Shown here piece after piece: positions 1 to 9,360 of a DNA stretch of 64,000 nucleotides. The notes beneath the pieces are model-generated. The model saw only the letters and a program-made list of their open reading frames with translations, had not been told where the DNA came from and did not search any database. Position numbers and translations under genes: made by a program. The DNA comes from Citrobacter freundii (lineage in GTDB: Bacteria > Bacteroidota > Bacteroidia > Chitinophagales > Chitinophagaceae): assembly GCA_003243445.1 (NCBI GenBank), contig QFQQ01000010.1:62001-126000 (forward strand), read 5' to 3'. The stretch's first letter is position 1. Every line of letters begins with the position of its first letter.

Positions 1-1151
1 ACGATCACGCATTCATTCTTCACGATCACTACCGGTGTTTCTGTAGAAACCAGATCAGGGATCGTGTTTACTCCGCTGAATTGTTCTCCGAACTCCACCA
101 TCTGTACATCCTGCAGATAGATCCAGGTTTCAGGGATCGTGCGCACATTGAATTCAGCACCTGTTACGGCGAAAGACGTAAGATAAGGACTCTGCGTAAG
201 GATGATCGCATTTATGTCCGGATGTTTTTCGTAGATCGCCTGGTGAAGATGGGCAGAGCGGCACGGGAATTTTCCTTTCTCTCTCTCACCGGCTTTTACC
301 TGCACGATATCTTCCGGGCGAAGATCCCATTTCGAGCAATTGGCTGGTGTGATCAAAAAATCATTGCCCTCCCACCGGGTAGATACCGTTCCAAATGCGC
401 CGAGCATCAATCCCTGCTCACAAGCGCGGCGAACGATCTTGATGATGTCCAGCCGGCGTTCACGTTCTTCGGAAGGATGCGTCACCTCTTCCATTTCCGG
501 GAACTCATCAGGCAATTGATTTTGATAGGCATCCAGGGTCTTATTAGACAGATATTGTGGTTTACCCATCATATTTCCGTAAAGGATCGCACGCGCACTC
601 ATCTCCATGGATTCAAACTGTTGATAGGCATGCGAGATATCGTTACCACCTATCACCGTACCGTGATTTTCCATGATCACGGCCGATACGCCCTGGCGGA
701 ATTGCTGCGCAATGTTCTCACCCAGTTCGGCACTGCCTGGAATGGCATAAGGCGCATAACCGATCGTACCGCAAAGTGATTTCAATTGAGGAAGCAAATT
801 CGTGTTTGGAACTTTCCGCACAATGCTGAAGGCAACCAAAGCCGGCGGATGTGCATGAACGATCGCTTTGATATCCGGCCTTGCCCTGTAGATCGCAAGA
901 TGAAAAGGATATTCAGATGAAGGTTTGTGCTGCCCAAGCACCGTTCCATCGGCACGCATGCAAACGATATCAGCGGGTTTCAGCAAACCTTTGTCAACAC
1001 CTGTCGGTGTGATCCAGATATCGCCATTATCATCTATGATTGATAAGTTACCTCCCGAAGTGGTCGTTAGAACACGTTTGTAGATACGCTGCATAACGAG
1101 GACGATCTGATCTCTCGGATGCATGTACGTTGTATTAAGCAAGCTATCCAT
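1..1151 (-). CDS. Class II aldolase/adducin tandem-domain protein (3' end outside window)
   Basis: About 383 residues are visible and the frame is still open at the window edge. It has two class II aldolase-type domains, roughly residues 10-200 and 215-383. The first keeps the family signature: a GGNLS phosphate loop, a Glu in SSEYPFH, the zinc pair HAH in VHAHPPALVAF, and the third zinc His in MENHG. This is typical of fuculose/rhamnulose/ribulose phosphate aldolases and epimerases. The second has the same fold landmarks (FGTVSTRW, FLITP) but reads ILTQSP where HAH should be and lacks the Glu, so it is probably non-catalytic. The start is the ATG at 1151. It is divergent from the GntR regulator at 1617, a likely controller. 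A cytoplasmic sugar-phosphate aldolase role is inferred; the substrate is unknown. Confidence 0.9.
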   Translation of the reverse strand, partial: MDSLLNTTYMHPRDQIVLVMQRIYKRVLTTTSGGNLSIIDDNGDIWITPTGVDKGLLKPADIVCMRADGTVLGQHKPSSEYPFHLAIYRARPDIKAIVHAHPPALVAFSIVRKVPNTNLLPQLKSLCGTIGYAPYAIPGSAELGENIAQQFRQGVSAVIMENHGTVIGGNDISHAYQQFESMEMSARAILYGNMMGKPQYLSNKTLDAYQNQLPDEFPEMEEVTHPSEERERRLDIIKIVRRACEQGLMLGAFGTVSTRWEGNDFLITPANCSKWDLRPEDIVQVKAGEREKGKFPCRSAHLHQAIYEKHPDINAIILTQSPYLTSFAVTGAEFNVRTIPETWIYLQDVQMVEFGEQFSGVNTIPDLVSTETPVVIVKNECVI

Positions 1152-1333
1152 AAGTTGTTGGTGTATGTTATTCGTACATCGAAACAAACTTAAAAAGCAA
1201 TGGCAGCATTCCTATCCTGTTTTGACCTGAAAAAGAGGATTATTTTTATTGGATGAAATATGCATGATCGTTTTGGAGTTTGATACGTGTAATGTCTTAT
1301 TTTTAGGATGAGCCTTATACCGGACTAAACGGG

Positions 1334-1543
1334 GTTCCCGCAGATCCCGCAGATTTATCACCCTGATTACTGAAACGATCTGACATGCAATAAATGCCGA
1401 TGTTTGATTTCGCAGATCACGCAGATCACCTGCCGCTAACGGAAAGTTATCTGCGTGATCTGCGAAACCCGATATCGATGTTTTCTGAAGGATAATAGTG
1501 TTCATCATTCAGCAAGATAAGATCTGCGCAATCCGCGGGAAAC
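1334..1543. repeat. Nested palindromic intergenic repeat (CGCAGATC type)
   Basis: The 465-bp spacer between the aldolase and the GntR gene is built around CGCAGATC-like units. The inner inverted repeat has perfect 19-bp arms at 1408-1426 and 1449-1467 with a 22-nt loop. An outer, imperfect pair lies at about 1334-1356 and 1521-1543. It can fold into a long hairpin on either strand. Dispersed repeats of this style are common between Bacteroidota genes. The open frame across it (1212-1508, minus) is low-complexity and not supported as a gene. Confidence 0.8.
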
Positions 1544-1616
1544 TCAAACCAGTCGCTATCATTAAACCTATCCTGCCAAATTCATGTTCACCCTTCATCA
1601 TTCAAACGATTTTGCC

Positions 1617-2648
1617 ATGAAAGAACCCAGGATCACTGACCTCATTACAGTCGACCCCTATTCCGGGACAGCCAAATATCTTCAGATCGCCAATGCCGTG
1701 CTGAAAGAGATCCAGAAAGGAAGGATCAAAGCGGGAGACAATATGCCTTCCATCAACGAGCTGAGCATTGAACTGGATATCGCCCGGGACACCGTTGAGC
1801 GGGGTTATAAGCATCTGAAAAAACTTGGCGTCATCGATGCCGTTCCACGAAGAGGATATTTTATCGAGAACACAGAATTCCGCCGGCCACTCAATGTATT
1901 CCTGCTCTTCAACAAACTGAGCATTCCAAAAAAATCGATCTATGATTCTTTTGTAAGCACACTCGGTGAACAGGCCGGGATCGATTTTTATGTGTACAAT
2001 AACGACTTCCATCTTTTCAAACGGATGCTTGGAAGCAATAAAGATCATTACACCCATTATGTGATCATTCCGCACTTTGTGGAAGGAGGCGAGAATGCGC
2101 ATGAGATCATCAATACCATCCCCAAAGATAAACTCGTGATGCTGGACCGGATACCTAAAGGCGTGACCGGCGAGTTCTCCACCATACTGATCGATTTTGA
2201 AGACGATATTTATAAAGCGCTGAATGATGCGATCGATCAATTGGTAAAGTACCATACACTAACGATCATCTTCCCCAATAACAGTTATTATCCGAAAGAG
2301 ATCCTGAAAGGATTCACGCATTTCTGCCAGGATTATGCTTTTCAATACAAGATCCAGAGTGATGTGAATGCGCTGGAGATAAAGAAAGGAGAAGTGTATA
2401 TCAACCTGATCGAAGACGATCTTGTAACGCTGATCGAAAAGATCAGTACAACATCTTATGTGATCGGTGAAGACGTTGGAATAATCTCTTACAATGAAAC
2501 ACCCATCAAAAAAGTAGTATTGAGCGGTATTACTACCATTTCCTCCGACTTCAAGGAAATGGGTATGATGGCAGCCAATGCCGTGCTCTCAGGAAAAATA
2601 ACAAAGGAGAAGGTTCCGTTTAAACTTACAGCACGCCCTTCTCTATGA
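1617..2648 (+). CDS. GntR-family transcriptional regulator with C-terminal sugar-binding-like domain
   Basis: 343 residues. The N-terminal ~75 residues are a GntR winged helix: KYLQIANAVLKEIQKGRI, then GDNMPSINELS, DIARDTVERGYKHLKKLG and a GYFI wing. The rest resembles the periplasmic-binding-like effector domain of LacI repressors, as in Bacteroidota sugar-responsive GntR proteins. The ATG at 1617 is chosen because the helix begins right after it; the in-frame ATG at 1584 would add 11 residues of no domain. It is divergent from the class II aldolase and converges on polysaccharide locus A, so it probably controls one or both. The effector is unknown. Confidence 0.9.
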   Translation: MKEPRITDLITVDPYSGTAKYLQIANAVLKEIQKGRIKAGDNMPSINELSIELDIARDTVERGYKHLKKLGVIDAVPRRGYFIENTEFRRPLNVFLLFNKLSIPKKSIYDSFVSTLGEQAGIDFYVYNNDFHLFKRMLGSNKDHYTHYVIIPHFVEGGENAHEIINTIPKDKLVMLDRIPKGVTGEFSTILIDFEDDIYKALNDAIDQLVKYHTLTIIFPNNSYYPKEILKGFTHFCQDYAFQYKIQSDVNALEIKKGEVYINLIEDDLVTLIEKISTTSYVIGEDVGIISYNETPIKKVVLSGITTISSDFKEMGMMAANAVLSGKITKEKVPFKLTARPSL

Positions 2649-2690
2649 ACAGCCATCGCGTATCAGCTTTGCGAAAAGATCTGAATAGTA

Positions 2691-4520
2691 TCATTCAAAC
2701 TCATACATATAACTAAGCCGTCCCATCGGCATGGATACGCCGGATGTATAGTAAGTCATGATCTTTGACGGATCATCCACTCCTGCTGCCACTTTGAAAT
2801 AAAACTTATTTCCCTGATCGAGGTTTATAGCAGACCTGGGGACTTCTATCTGCAGTACATCATCAGCCAGCACATACTTTGCGTTGCCGCTGGACGTGGT
2901 ACTGAAATCAGCAGCAAGTTTGCCAACGCCGGCGATGCCATTGCTGAAGCTGGCACCAATTCGGTAATCGTAACTCTCCCATGCTTTGGACGCGGGCTCG
3001 CCTGTTCCAATAAAAATATTCATCCAGTTCGCACCCGACGGGTTGCTGATCTTTGACTTACACCGGATGAAGAAGTAAATGTTCTTATCATCATGCGCCA
3101 CTTTTATATCACGGATCAGGTTGGCCGGCGCCGGCGAACTGTACAGGATCTTTTGTGACGCGCCATAGCCATTTCGGCTGCTCCTTTCCGTATTGATATT
3201 CACCGCGATCGCGGGAAGATCTTTCCATTGTGAAGAGCCCGCGTTAATATCGATCGATTTCTTTTTTGCGCGTGTCACCGCATTGTTCACCCCTTTATAC
3301 CGGCGGACATTCCGGATCAACTGGAGATAAAATGCATCTTCATAACCGCCATTCATCGGTTCGATATCTCTGGAGTATTCTTTGTTCACGGCATCGACCA
3401 TTACCAATTCGTCCCAGTACGGTTGTTTATACGCGATCCATTCATTCCAGCCACCAACCGCGATTACATCTGGGTTGGTAGCAATCGCGTGATTCCATTG
3501 GCGCTGGAAAAACGTTCCTTTATCAACATCGTTCGCATTATTGGTTTTTGTATCCGGATCCCATCCCCTTCCCCAGTTGATCAGCCCTTTTGTGAGCGAA
3601 AAAGACATAGGCACCGAAGGATGACTTGCCACTGTTACATTCATTGTTTTATTATGCAATGGCTGCGGGAAAGTCCATTCCACCCAGGGGAAGCCGTTTG
3701 TAAAGAAAGGTTCGCTTGGCCATTGCGGATATTCAAAATGAAAGAAGCTAAGGATCTCACCGCTGAGTGTTCCCGGCGTATAAGTGTTATCACCGCGTAC
3801 CTGCGCCTCTTTCAGGTCGTCCGCAGGATCAGTATACCCAATGATCATTGGTTTTCCATCCACTTTATACCATGTGTCAGGAAAAGTTTTTGCCTGGTAA
3901 AGATCCCGGTAGATCTCACGGATGGTTTGCAGAGAACGAGAGTGCGTATAGAAGGCGATCCTGGGAGGGTTCCACCCGCGCTGCTGATACTCATTGATCA
4001 CACCAAGCAGTTTTTCATAAACGGATTTATAAGTAAATCCATTTGTCGCATCAAAGAAAATAAAATCGACACCCGCTGTCGTCATCATCTCTACCTGCTT
4101 CCGCATTACCCAAACATCGTCAGAATTATAATAACCCCACACAGGCTCTCCCCAGAAATGAGCCTGCCCGTTGGGGCTGATCGCCTCATTCTGAAAACCC
4201 GGATCCGTCAGCAAACGAAGCCCGTCCGGCATCGCAAGGATCTTTGTGGCATCATAAATATTGCTGGCATAAGGCTGCCCTATCCAGAGCCAGAAGAACA
4301 TGCCGACCTTCTTATCCGTTTTGTAGGATGAAACAGTGCCGAAACTTCTTCCAAACTGATCAACGCCCACAACATTATTCATGCTCACCGGCGATTCAAC
4401 CTCCTTGGTATCCGGCGGCGAAGGGGGTGGCGGATCACCTCCGTTCTTTTTGCAGCTGCTGGAAACCAACAGTAAAAATATCGTTGCGGCAAATATTGAT
4501 CGTTGTATATTCCTTTTCAT
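2691..4520 (-). CDS. GH71/GH99-like secreted lipoprotein with C-terminal CBM9-like domain
   Basis: 609 residues from the ATG at 4520; an upstream in-frame ATG at 4598 overlaps the previous gene and adds no signal. A lipoprotein signal ends at VSSSC followed by KK and a Pro-rich linker. The body (about 45-430) looks like a TIM-barrel glycosidase of the GH71/GH99 sort: FFWLWIGQPY, VDFIFFDATNG, and the motif GWNEWIA typical of the end of such barrels. The C-terminal ~150 residues look like a beta-sandwich sugar-binding (CBM9/DOMON-like) module. Last gene of locus A, 52 nt after the SGNH esterase. Likely cell-surface polysaccharide hydrolase; the family call is moderate, specificity unknown. Confidence 0.85.
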   Translation of the reverse strand: MKRNIQRSIFAATIFLLLVSSSCKKNGGDPPPPSPPDTKEVESPVSMNNVVGVDQFGRSFGTVSSYKTDKKVGMFFWLWIGQPYASNIYDATKILAMPDGLRLLTDPGFQNEAISPNGQAHFWGEPVWGYYNSDDVWVMRKQVEMMTTAGVDFIFFDATNGFTYKSVYEKLLGVINEYQQRGWNPPRIAFYTHSRSLQTIREIYRDLYQAKTFPDTWYKVDGKPMIIGYTDPADDLKEAQVRGDNTYTPGTLSGEILSFFHFEYPQWPSEPFFTNGFPWVEWTFPQPLHNKTMNVTVASHPSVPMSFSLTKGLINWGRGWDPDTKTNNANDVDKGTFFQRQWNHAIATNPDVIAVGGWNEWIAYKQPYWDELVMVDAVNKEYSRDIEPMNGGYEDAFYLQLIRNVRRYKGVNNAVTRAKKKSIDINAGSSQWKDLPAIAVNINTERSSRNGYGASQKILYSSPAPANLIRDIKVAHDDKNIYFFIRCKSKISNPSGANWMNIFIGTGEPASKAWESYDYRIGASFSNGIAGVGKLAADFSTTSSGNAKYVLADDVLQIEVPRSAINLDQGNKFYFKVAAGVDDPSKIMTYYTSGVSMPMGRLSYMYEFE

Positions 4521-4572
4521 AGCAGAATTTATCTTCAATAATATTTTCCCGAAAACAGTAGACTGATACTGT

Positions 4573-6039
4573 TTACTGGAACAATACGGGCACATCATTC
4601 ATCACCTGATCAAACATTTTCTTTCCGCCTTTTTCGTTTGGATGATGGTAAACCTGCCATCCATAGCTGCCGGTATAATCCTCCCAATACATCGTTGACT
4701 TGTCCACTTCCTTACCATCACCGGCAAGAGAAGTGGCCAGATCAAAACGGCACCCGGTCACATTCGTTTTCTGCCTGACTGAATTGATCAGTACATTCTC
4801 CGTAACCTGCGAGCCACTTTCGTTGCTTGGGATATTATTCAGGACAGGGATCGCCCCGCGGGATTTGATATAGTCAACCAGTTGTGTCAGCTTGGCCTCT
4901 GTATTCCCGCCATTTGTCCCGATGGTGACCATTACATACTTTGTCTCGATAAAAGGCAGTTCATTTTTGATATATTCCAATACCATATCGATCTGTGCGC
5001 CACCACGTCCGCTGGACATGGCATTGCCTCCCAGTTCCGAGATCACCCGTTGGGTCCATGCCTGTGGAAAATCTCTTGAAGGAAAATAACCTTCCGGCTG
5101 TGAGATAGAATCTCCATACATTACCAGCTTCACTTTCTTTTTCAGTGCGTATACATTCACTGACTTTACCAGCATTGACGTTCCGCTTACCAGCGAAAAA
5201 CAATAATGATCCCACTGCATACCCACTGCAAACCCCTGTTGCAATACACCCTGACCTACACCTCCCTGTCCGTCATGCACCGCTTTCACTTCAGCGGACT
5301 CATTGGTTTGGAGATCTGTGATCTTTACGCGGGCTTCCTGGTAAATGTGATAGATCTCTACGAGATAGTCATGTGCAGCGTTAAAAAAAGAAACGGTTTG
5401 CTCCTTTACCGGGTTAGTAGCGATGGATATCTTTTTTCCGGCCATATCTACGTAAGCGCTGAAATCTCCCTGGCTGCTGCGGAACAACGCTTTTGCGTCA
5501 GCAGAGAACCTGATCCGGTAGGCTACTTTTCTTTCAGCGATCGCATAAAACTTATCAAGCTTAACGAGTTTGTCCCTGCCGGTAATACTCAACCCTTCTG
5601 CCGTATATCCGCCTGCATCATTTAATTGCAACTCCGGTATGGCGCTACTGTTGTTCAACACCCTGCCATATAACTCAGCTATTTTATCGTCAACAGGAAT
5701 TGATATCACCTTCAGAGGTATGACCGTCTTTACATTCTTATAACTTACAGTAATATTGGTTTCTCCTGCTTTTAACGCTTTTACCAGGCCATTGCTTACT
5801 GTTGCGATGGTCATATCGCCAGATGTCCATTGAAACGCAGGTTGATTCGCCACCGCCGGTACTGCCGATGCATTGACCTGCATATTATCACCGGCCACCA
5901 GTTGAAGATTCGTTTTATCTACCATGATGCTGCTCATCACATATTCATTACCCGTTGTATTTTTTTTACAACCAGATCCTGCGGAGATTGTGAGTATTGA
6001 AAATAAGATCGCTGTTATCGTCGTCATGTGCCAATTCAT
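4573..6039 (-). CDS. BIG2-SGNH hydrolase lipoprotein
   Basis: 488 residues. The lipoprotein signal ends at SAGSGC-KK. Residues about 35-115 form a bacterial Ig-like (BIG2) domain with the repeat phrases AVPAVANQPAFQW and IATVSNGLVKA. The C-terminal ~190 residues are an SGNH/GDSL esterase: block I YGDSIS, block III IGTNGG, block V HHPNEKG with the catalytic His. A beta-rich linker lies between. Its ATG overlaps the TGA of the upstream esterase by four bases (ATGA), implying coupled translation. Such enzymes typically remove acetyl or other acyl groups from polysaccharides. It shares its N-terminal BIG2 module with the next gene upstream. Confidence 0.9.
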   Translation of the reverse strand: MNWHMTTITAILFSILTISAGSGCKKNTTGNEYVMSSIMVDKTNLQLVAGDNMQVNASAVPAVANQPAFQWTSGDMTIATVSNGLVKALKAGETNITVSYKNVKTVIPLKVISIPVDDKIAELYGRVLNNSSAIPELQLNDAGGYTAEGLSITGRDKLVKLDKFYAIAERKVAYRIRFSADAKALFRSSQGDFSAYVDMAGKKISIATNPVKEQTVSFFNAAHDYLVEIYHIYQEARVKITDLQTNESAEVKAVHDGQGGVGQGVLQQGFAVGMQWDHYCFSLVSGTSMLVKSVNVYALKKKVKLVMYGDSISQPEGYFPSRDFPQAWTQRVISELGGNAMSSGRGGAQIDMVLEYIKNELPFIETKYVMVTIGTNGGNTEAKLTQLVDYIKSRGAIPVLNNIPSNESGSQVTENVLINSVRQKTNVTGCRFDLATSLAGDGKEVDKSTMYWEDYTGSYGWQVYHHPNEKGGKKMFDQVMNDVPVLFQ

Positions 6040-7583
6040 TTAGTGTACTTTATTTCAGTTTTTGCAGAGGATAAGTTGAAATGATTAGTGGTTTGCACAG
6101 CCATTATTGCATTTGTGTTAGCCGCGCCATTGAAGATATATTTCATTGGAGCAACCTGCGGTTGTAATGTATTATCTCCGTTCAGGTCGAAATACTGGTA
6201 ATAACCGGTCTCGGGCAAACGGCCAACCAATACGCCGTCCTTATATATTTCAAACCGCTGGATACCTGATTCTATATCAGCATCGGCAGACCAGGTCAAT
6301 TCAACTGCATCTCCCTGTTTCTTCACAGCGAGATTGAACGGAGCCGGAGGTGGCGTTTTATCAGCAACCGTGCCGGTGGAATAATACTCTTTCCAAATTT
6401 TTGCGACTGCTTCATCAGGAAAAAGACAAAGCCCTTTTTTATTACCCTGGTATGTCGATTCTTTAAATAACTGAAGGGTAGACGTATCCCCAAGCCAGGC
6501 TTGCGACCTGTCTATATTTCTCATCGCACCGCCGGGAGCAGCGGGAAGGCGTTGTCGCATCGCCGCCTCATAAAACGGAATGGCCATGTAACGGATAAAG
6601 CTCAGATTATGATTCTGCGATTCATTGAGTGCAATACTTGCAGGGGCATCGAGATCCCGGAGTTTCTGAAATGCATGAATGGATGTTGCCTGGCAAAGCA
6701 CGCCGGCATCATTCGCATCATTTTTTCCGGCATGACGTGTAAGCACAGGGATCTTGCTTACAGCTGACGGATAATTCCATTGAGGATCGAAAGCCGGCGA
6801 ATAGCATACAGCGGCGAGAACTCTTTCGGGATAAGCACGCAGCATGCCAAGCGTCCAGTGACCACCACCGGAATGTCCCCATAAAAGCCAGGGAACAGTA
6901 TTCAGCTCACTATGCGAGGTAGCGGTAGCTGCAAGCTGCAGCACCTTCAGCAAAGCAGGCCCGGATCCGGATTCAGGATCACGCCATCCGCCACAATTGC
7001 CGTACAGTGCGGTTTCGATCAATGCCAGTTTCCATTTACGTGCAAAGGCACGGTATTGCAGATCATACGGTTTGGTGATACCAAACTGCTCCATGCCACA
7101 CCCATGTTGCAGTACTAATGCGCCTTGCAGTTGCTCCGTACGCGTTGGGATATAGATCCCATAATCCGCATGATCAGCAAACGGACAGTCAGCACCGCTG
7201 AGTGTAAGTTTGATCACGGTATCATCATATACATTTGTCACGAGCGGTATCGCCGTAACGCTCACTTTTACTGAATTGCTGATACCCGATGCACTCACCT
7301 TGACGGTTGTTTCACCCACGGCAATAGCTTTGATCAGCCCGTTACTAACCGTAGCAACCGCTGTGTTACCGGATGACCATTGATAAGATGGCTGGTTAAC
7401 CACAGCGGGAACTGCTGTCGCGCTCAGCTGAATGCTCTCACCGGGTTTCAGACTAACAGAAGTATTGTCCACACGGATCTCTGTCAGCTGATAGGAACTG
7501 CCCGAAGATTTCTTGCAGGCCATACCCACGCTTATTGAAAGCACCAGTACCAGCATGAATGTTCGCAGTATTCGGATCTTCAT
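6036..7583 (-). CDS. BIG2-alpha/beta hydrolase lipoprotein (esterase)
   Basis: 515 residues. The lipoprotein signal ends at SVGMAC-KK. A BIG2 Ig-like domain at about 33-110 closely matches that of the downstream SGNH gene (AVPAVVNQPSYQW, VATVSNGLIKA). An alpha/beta hydrolase follows: oxyanion region VLQHGCGM, nucleophile elbow WGHSGGG, and a candidate catalytic His in SQNHNLSF. The C-terminal ~90 residues look like a fibronectin-type or Ig-like sandwich (TPPPAPFNLAVKKQGDAVELTW). It may act as a carbohydrate esterase alongside the SGNH enzyme; acyl group and glycan are unknown. Confidence 0.9.
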   Translation of the reverse strand: MKIRILRTFMLVLVLSISVGMACKKSSGSSYQLTEIRVDNTSVSLKPGESIQLSATAVPAVVNQPSYQWSSGNTAVATVSNGLIKAIAVGETTVKVSASGISNSVKVSVTAIPLVTNVYDDTVIKLTLSGADCPFADHADYGIYIPTRTEQLQGALVLQHGCGMEQFGITKPYDLQYRAFARKWKLALIETALYGNCGGWRDPESGSGPALLKVLQLAATATSHSELNTVPWLLWGHSGGGHWTLGMLRAYPERVLAAVCYSPAFDPQWNYPSAVSKIPVLTRHAGKNDANDAGVLCQATSIHAFQKLRDLDAPASIALNESQNHNLSFIRYMAIPFYEAAMRQRLPAAPGGAMRNIDRSQAWLGDTSTLQLFKESTYQGNKKGLCLFPDEAVAKIWKEYYSTGTVADKTPPPAPFNLAVKKQGDAVELTWSADADIESGIQRFEIYKDGVLVGRLPETGYYQYFDLNGDNTLQPQVAPMKYIFNGAANTNAIMAVQTTNHFNLSSAKTEIKYTK

Positions 7584-7674
7584 AAACGTCTTTAATTCCT
7601 GATAAAAGACAGGACTGGCAGACTTTGCAGTACACCAGCCCCGACCAGGGTATTGAAAAATGGCTCGTTTAAGT

Positions 7675-9327
7675 TTAATCTATTTTTGCCAGCTGGAAAC
7701 CATTGACATTAAAGGAAGACCAGGGCGTTCCGTTAATGCTGTACTGTTCACGGATATTATACACCAGGCCGATATTCACCGGACCTGCAGTGGCAACTGA
7801 AAAGATCATCTCCACTGTTTTATTCTGATTCGCTACAAGGTTCATGTAACGGTACACGGCTGATGAGGCCGGAATAGCTGTAAAATCGGGTACAGTACCG
7901 CCTGCCGTAACAACGCCATAGGCATCCGCCGGACCATCGGCATGCGCCACAGAGATCTTCAGCGAATAATAACCGGGCTGCAGATTTACAGACTGGTATA
8001 GTTTGCCATTTGTAACTTCAGGAAGTCCCCATGGAGCTGCGGTAAACATACTGATGATATTAGGTTGACTGTTATCATAGGTAACCTGAGCATTGGCACT
8101 GTGTATCCAGCCCTGCAATTTTTGCATGCGCGGAGTTGAAGCATCGGGATAGGTGCCGAGTGCGGGGAATGCTACAGATCCATCACCCTTAAAAGGCTTG
8201 CTTGCATTCACCATCGTAACCGGAGTACTGATAGTCCAGTCTTCCTTGCCATTCGTACCGCTTACGTTCTGATTGTTATATGCATCGATCTCGGCGATTT
8301 GCGCACTGGTTGCATTCGCATCCCACGCATCTTCTACGGTAATGCGGAGATAACGCCCGGAAACCGTCTGACCGATCGGTAAACGCTGACGGAGATAGCT
8401 ATCTTTCACCTGTGCCTGAAGCACCATTGTAAAAGAGCTGTTATCATTGCTCAGTTCAAACTTGAGATTTTTACCAGACTTTGCATTTCCCTGATAATTC
8501 ACATAATTAAATCCATCCATTAGTTTCTCACTGCCCATATCTATGGTCACCCAGTATGGGAAGTTCCCGCCGGATTGTGATTGCCATGCTGAATTGATAT
8601 TGTTATCGATCAGGTTTGCCGCTCCCATACCAGACTGATCACCGGAACTTCCTGAGATAGTCCATTCGGCTTTTTTGAAATCGAGCATTGCTGCTGTTTT
8701 CAGGTCAACAACGTCTGATTTAAAATCGTCTATTGCATCGGTTTCAGGACGATAGATAGAATAGCAATAATAGGCCTCATCAGTATTGATATTATTGATC
8801 ACAATTGTATTGGAAGACGCACTCATCAGCACACTATCCTTTTTACCTGCAGTATTTGTATAAACAACCTGAACACCGGTCTCACCTGCAAAAGCTGCTT
8901 CAAATACAAGCTCGATCGCATCCGGTCCTTTCTCAATCTGGTTGGACCATTTACGCGGTTTGATCGTTCCCTGGTATTTTGCACCATATACTTTCACGCT
9001 TACACCTTTTGGCGTGGATGATACACCTGCCGCATTCATCGTTACCACGCGTAATACCTGGGCATCTTCTGCCAGATCGGTTACGACTATATCCTGCATG
9101 GCGGTCGCATCGCTAACATCAAACGCCTGAACTTTACCGGAACCGTAGAATATCTTGCCGGTTTTTGCATCGGCGGGAACTTCAAATTCAATTTTCGCCC
9201 GGTATTTACCGGCATAAGCTTTCAGCCCGTCAACAGGTAATGGAACGCTGGCCTCATCTTTTTTGCAGCCAGTCATGCCGGTTGCAAAAAAGCAGCCGAG
9301 CAAAAAAAGTGAAAGAAGGCATTTCAT
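7675..9327 (-). CDS. Lipoprotein with DUF4998, F5/8 type C (discoidin) and DUF5013-like domains
   Basis: 550 residues. The lipoprotein signal ends at TGMTGC-KK. The N-terminal ~200 residues resemble DUF4998 (VDGLKAYAGKYRAKIEFEVP). Residues about 220-350 are a discoidin/F5-8C sugar-binding sandwich (NLIDNNINSAWQSQ, FPYWVTIDMGS, GRYLRITVED). The rest fits a DUF5013-like domain. The position right after susD suggests a surface glycan-binding protein analogous to SusE/SusF. No catalytic motif is seen. Confidence 0.88.
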   Translation of the reverse strand: MKCLLSLFLLGCFFATGMTGCKKDEASVPLPVDGLKAYAGKYRAKIEFEVPADAKTGKIFYGSGKVQAFDVSDATAMQDIVVTDLAEDAQVLRVVTMNAAGVSSTPKGVSVKVYGAKYQGTIKPRKWSNQIEKGPDAIELVFEAAFAGETGVQVVYTNTAGKKDSVLMSASSNTIVINNINTDEAYYCYSIYRPETDAIDDFKSDVVDLKTAAMLDFKKAEWTISGSSGDQSGMGAANLIDNNINSAWQSQSGGNFPYWVTIDMGSEKLMDGFNYVNYQGNAKSGKNLKFELSNDNSSFTMVLQAQVKDSYLRQRLPIGQTVSGRYLRITVEDAWDANATSAQIAEIDAYNNQNVSGTNGKEDWTISTPVTMVNASKPFKGDGSVAFPALGTYPDASTPRMQKLQGWIHSANAQVTYDNSQPNIISMFTAAPWGLPEVTNGKLYQSVNLQPGYYSLKISVAHADGPADAYGVVTAGGTVPDFTAIPASSAVYRYMNLVANQNKTVEMIFSVATAGPVNIGLVYNIREQYSINGTPWSSFNVNGFQLAKID

Positions 9328-9360
9328 ATAGAAGCAATTGTTTTGGTGGTAGATTATTGA

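Noticed and set aside
81..779. 232-codon open frame, plus strand
   Set aside because: Antisense to the class II aldolase; no domain, while the minus frame carries clear family motifs.
1212..1508. 98-codon open frame, minus strand
   Set aside because: It runs through the CGCAGATC palindromic repeat; composition is explained by the repeat.
1602..2255. 217-codon open frame, minus strand
   Set aside because: Antisense shadow of the GntR regulator.
3423..4331. 302-codon open frame, plus strand
   Set aside because: Antisense to the GH71/99-like lipoprotein; Arg/Ile/His-rich with no domain.
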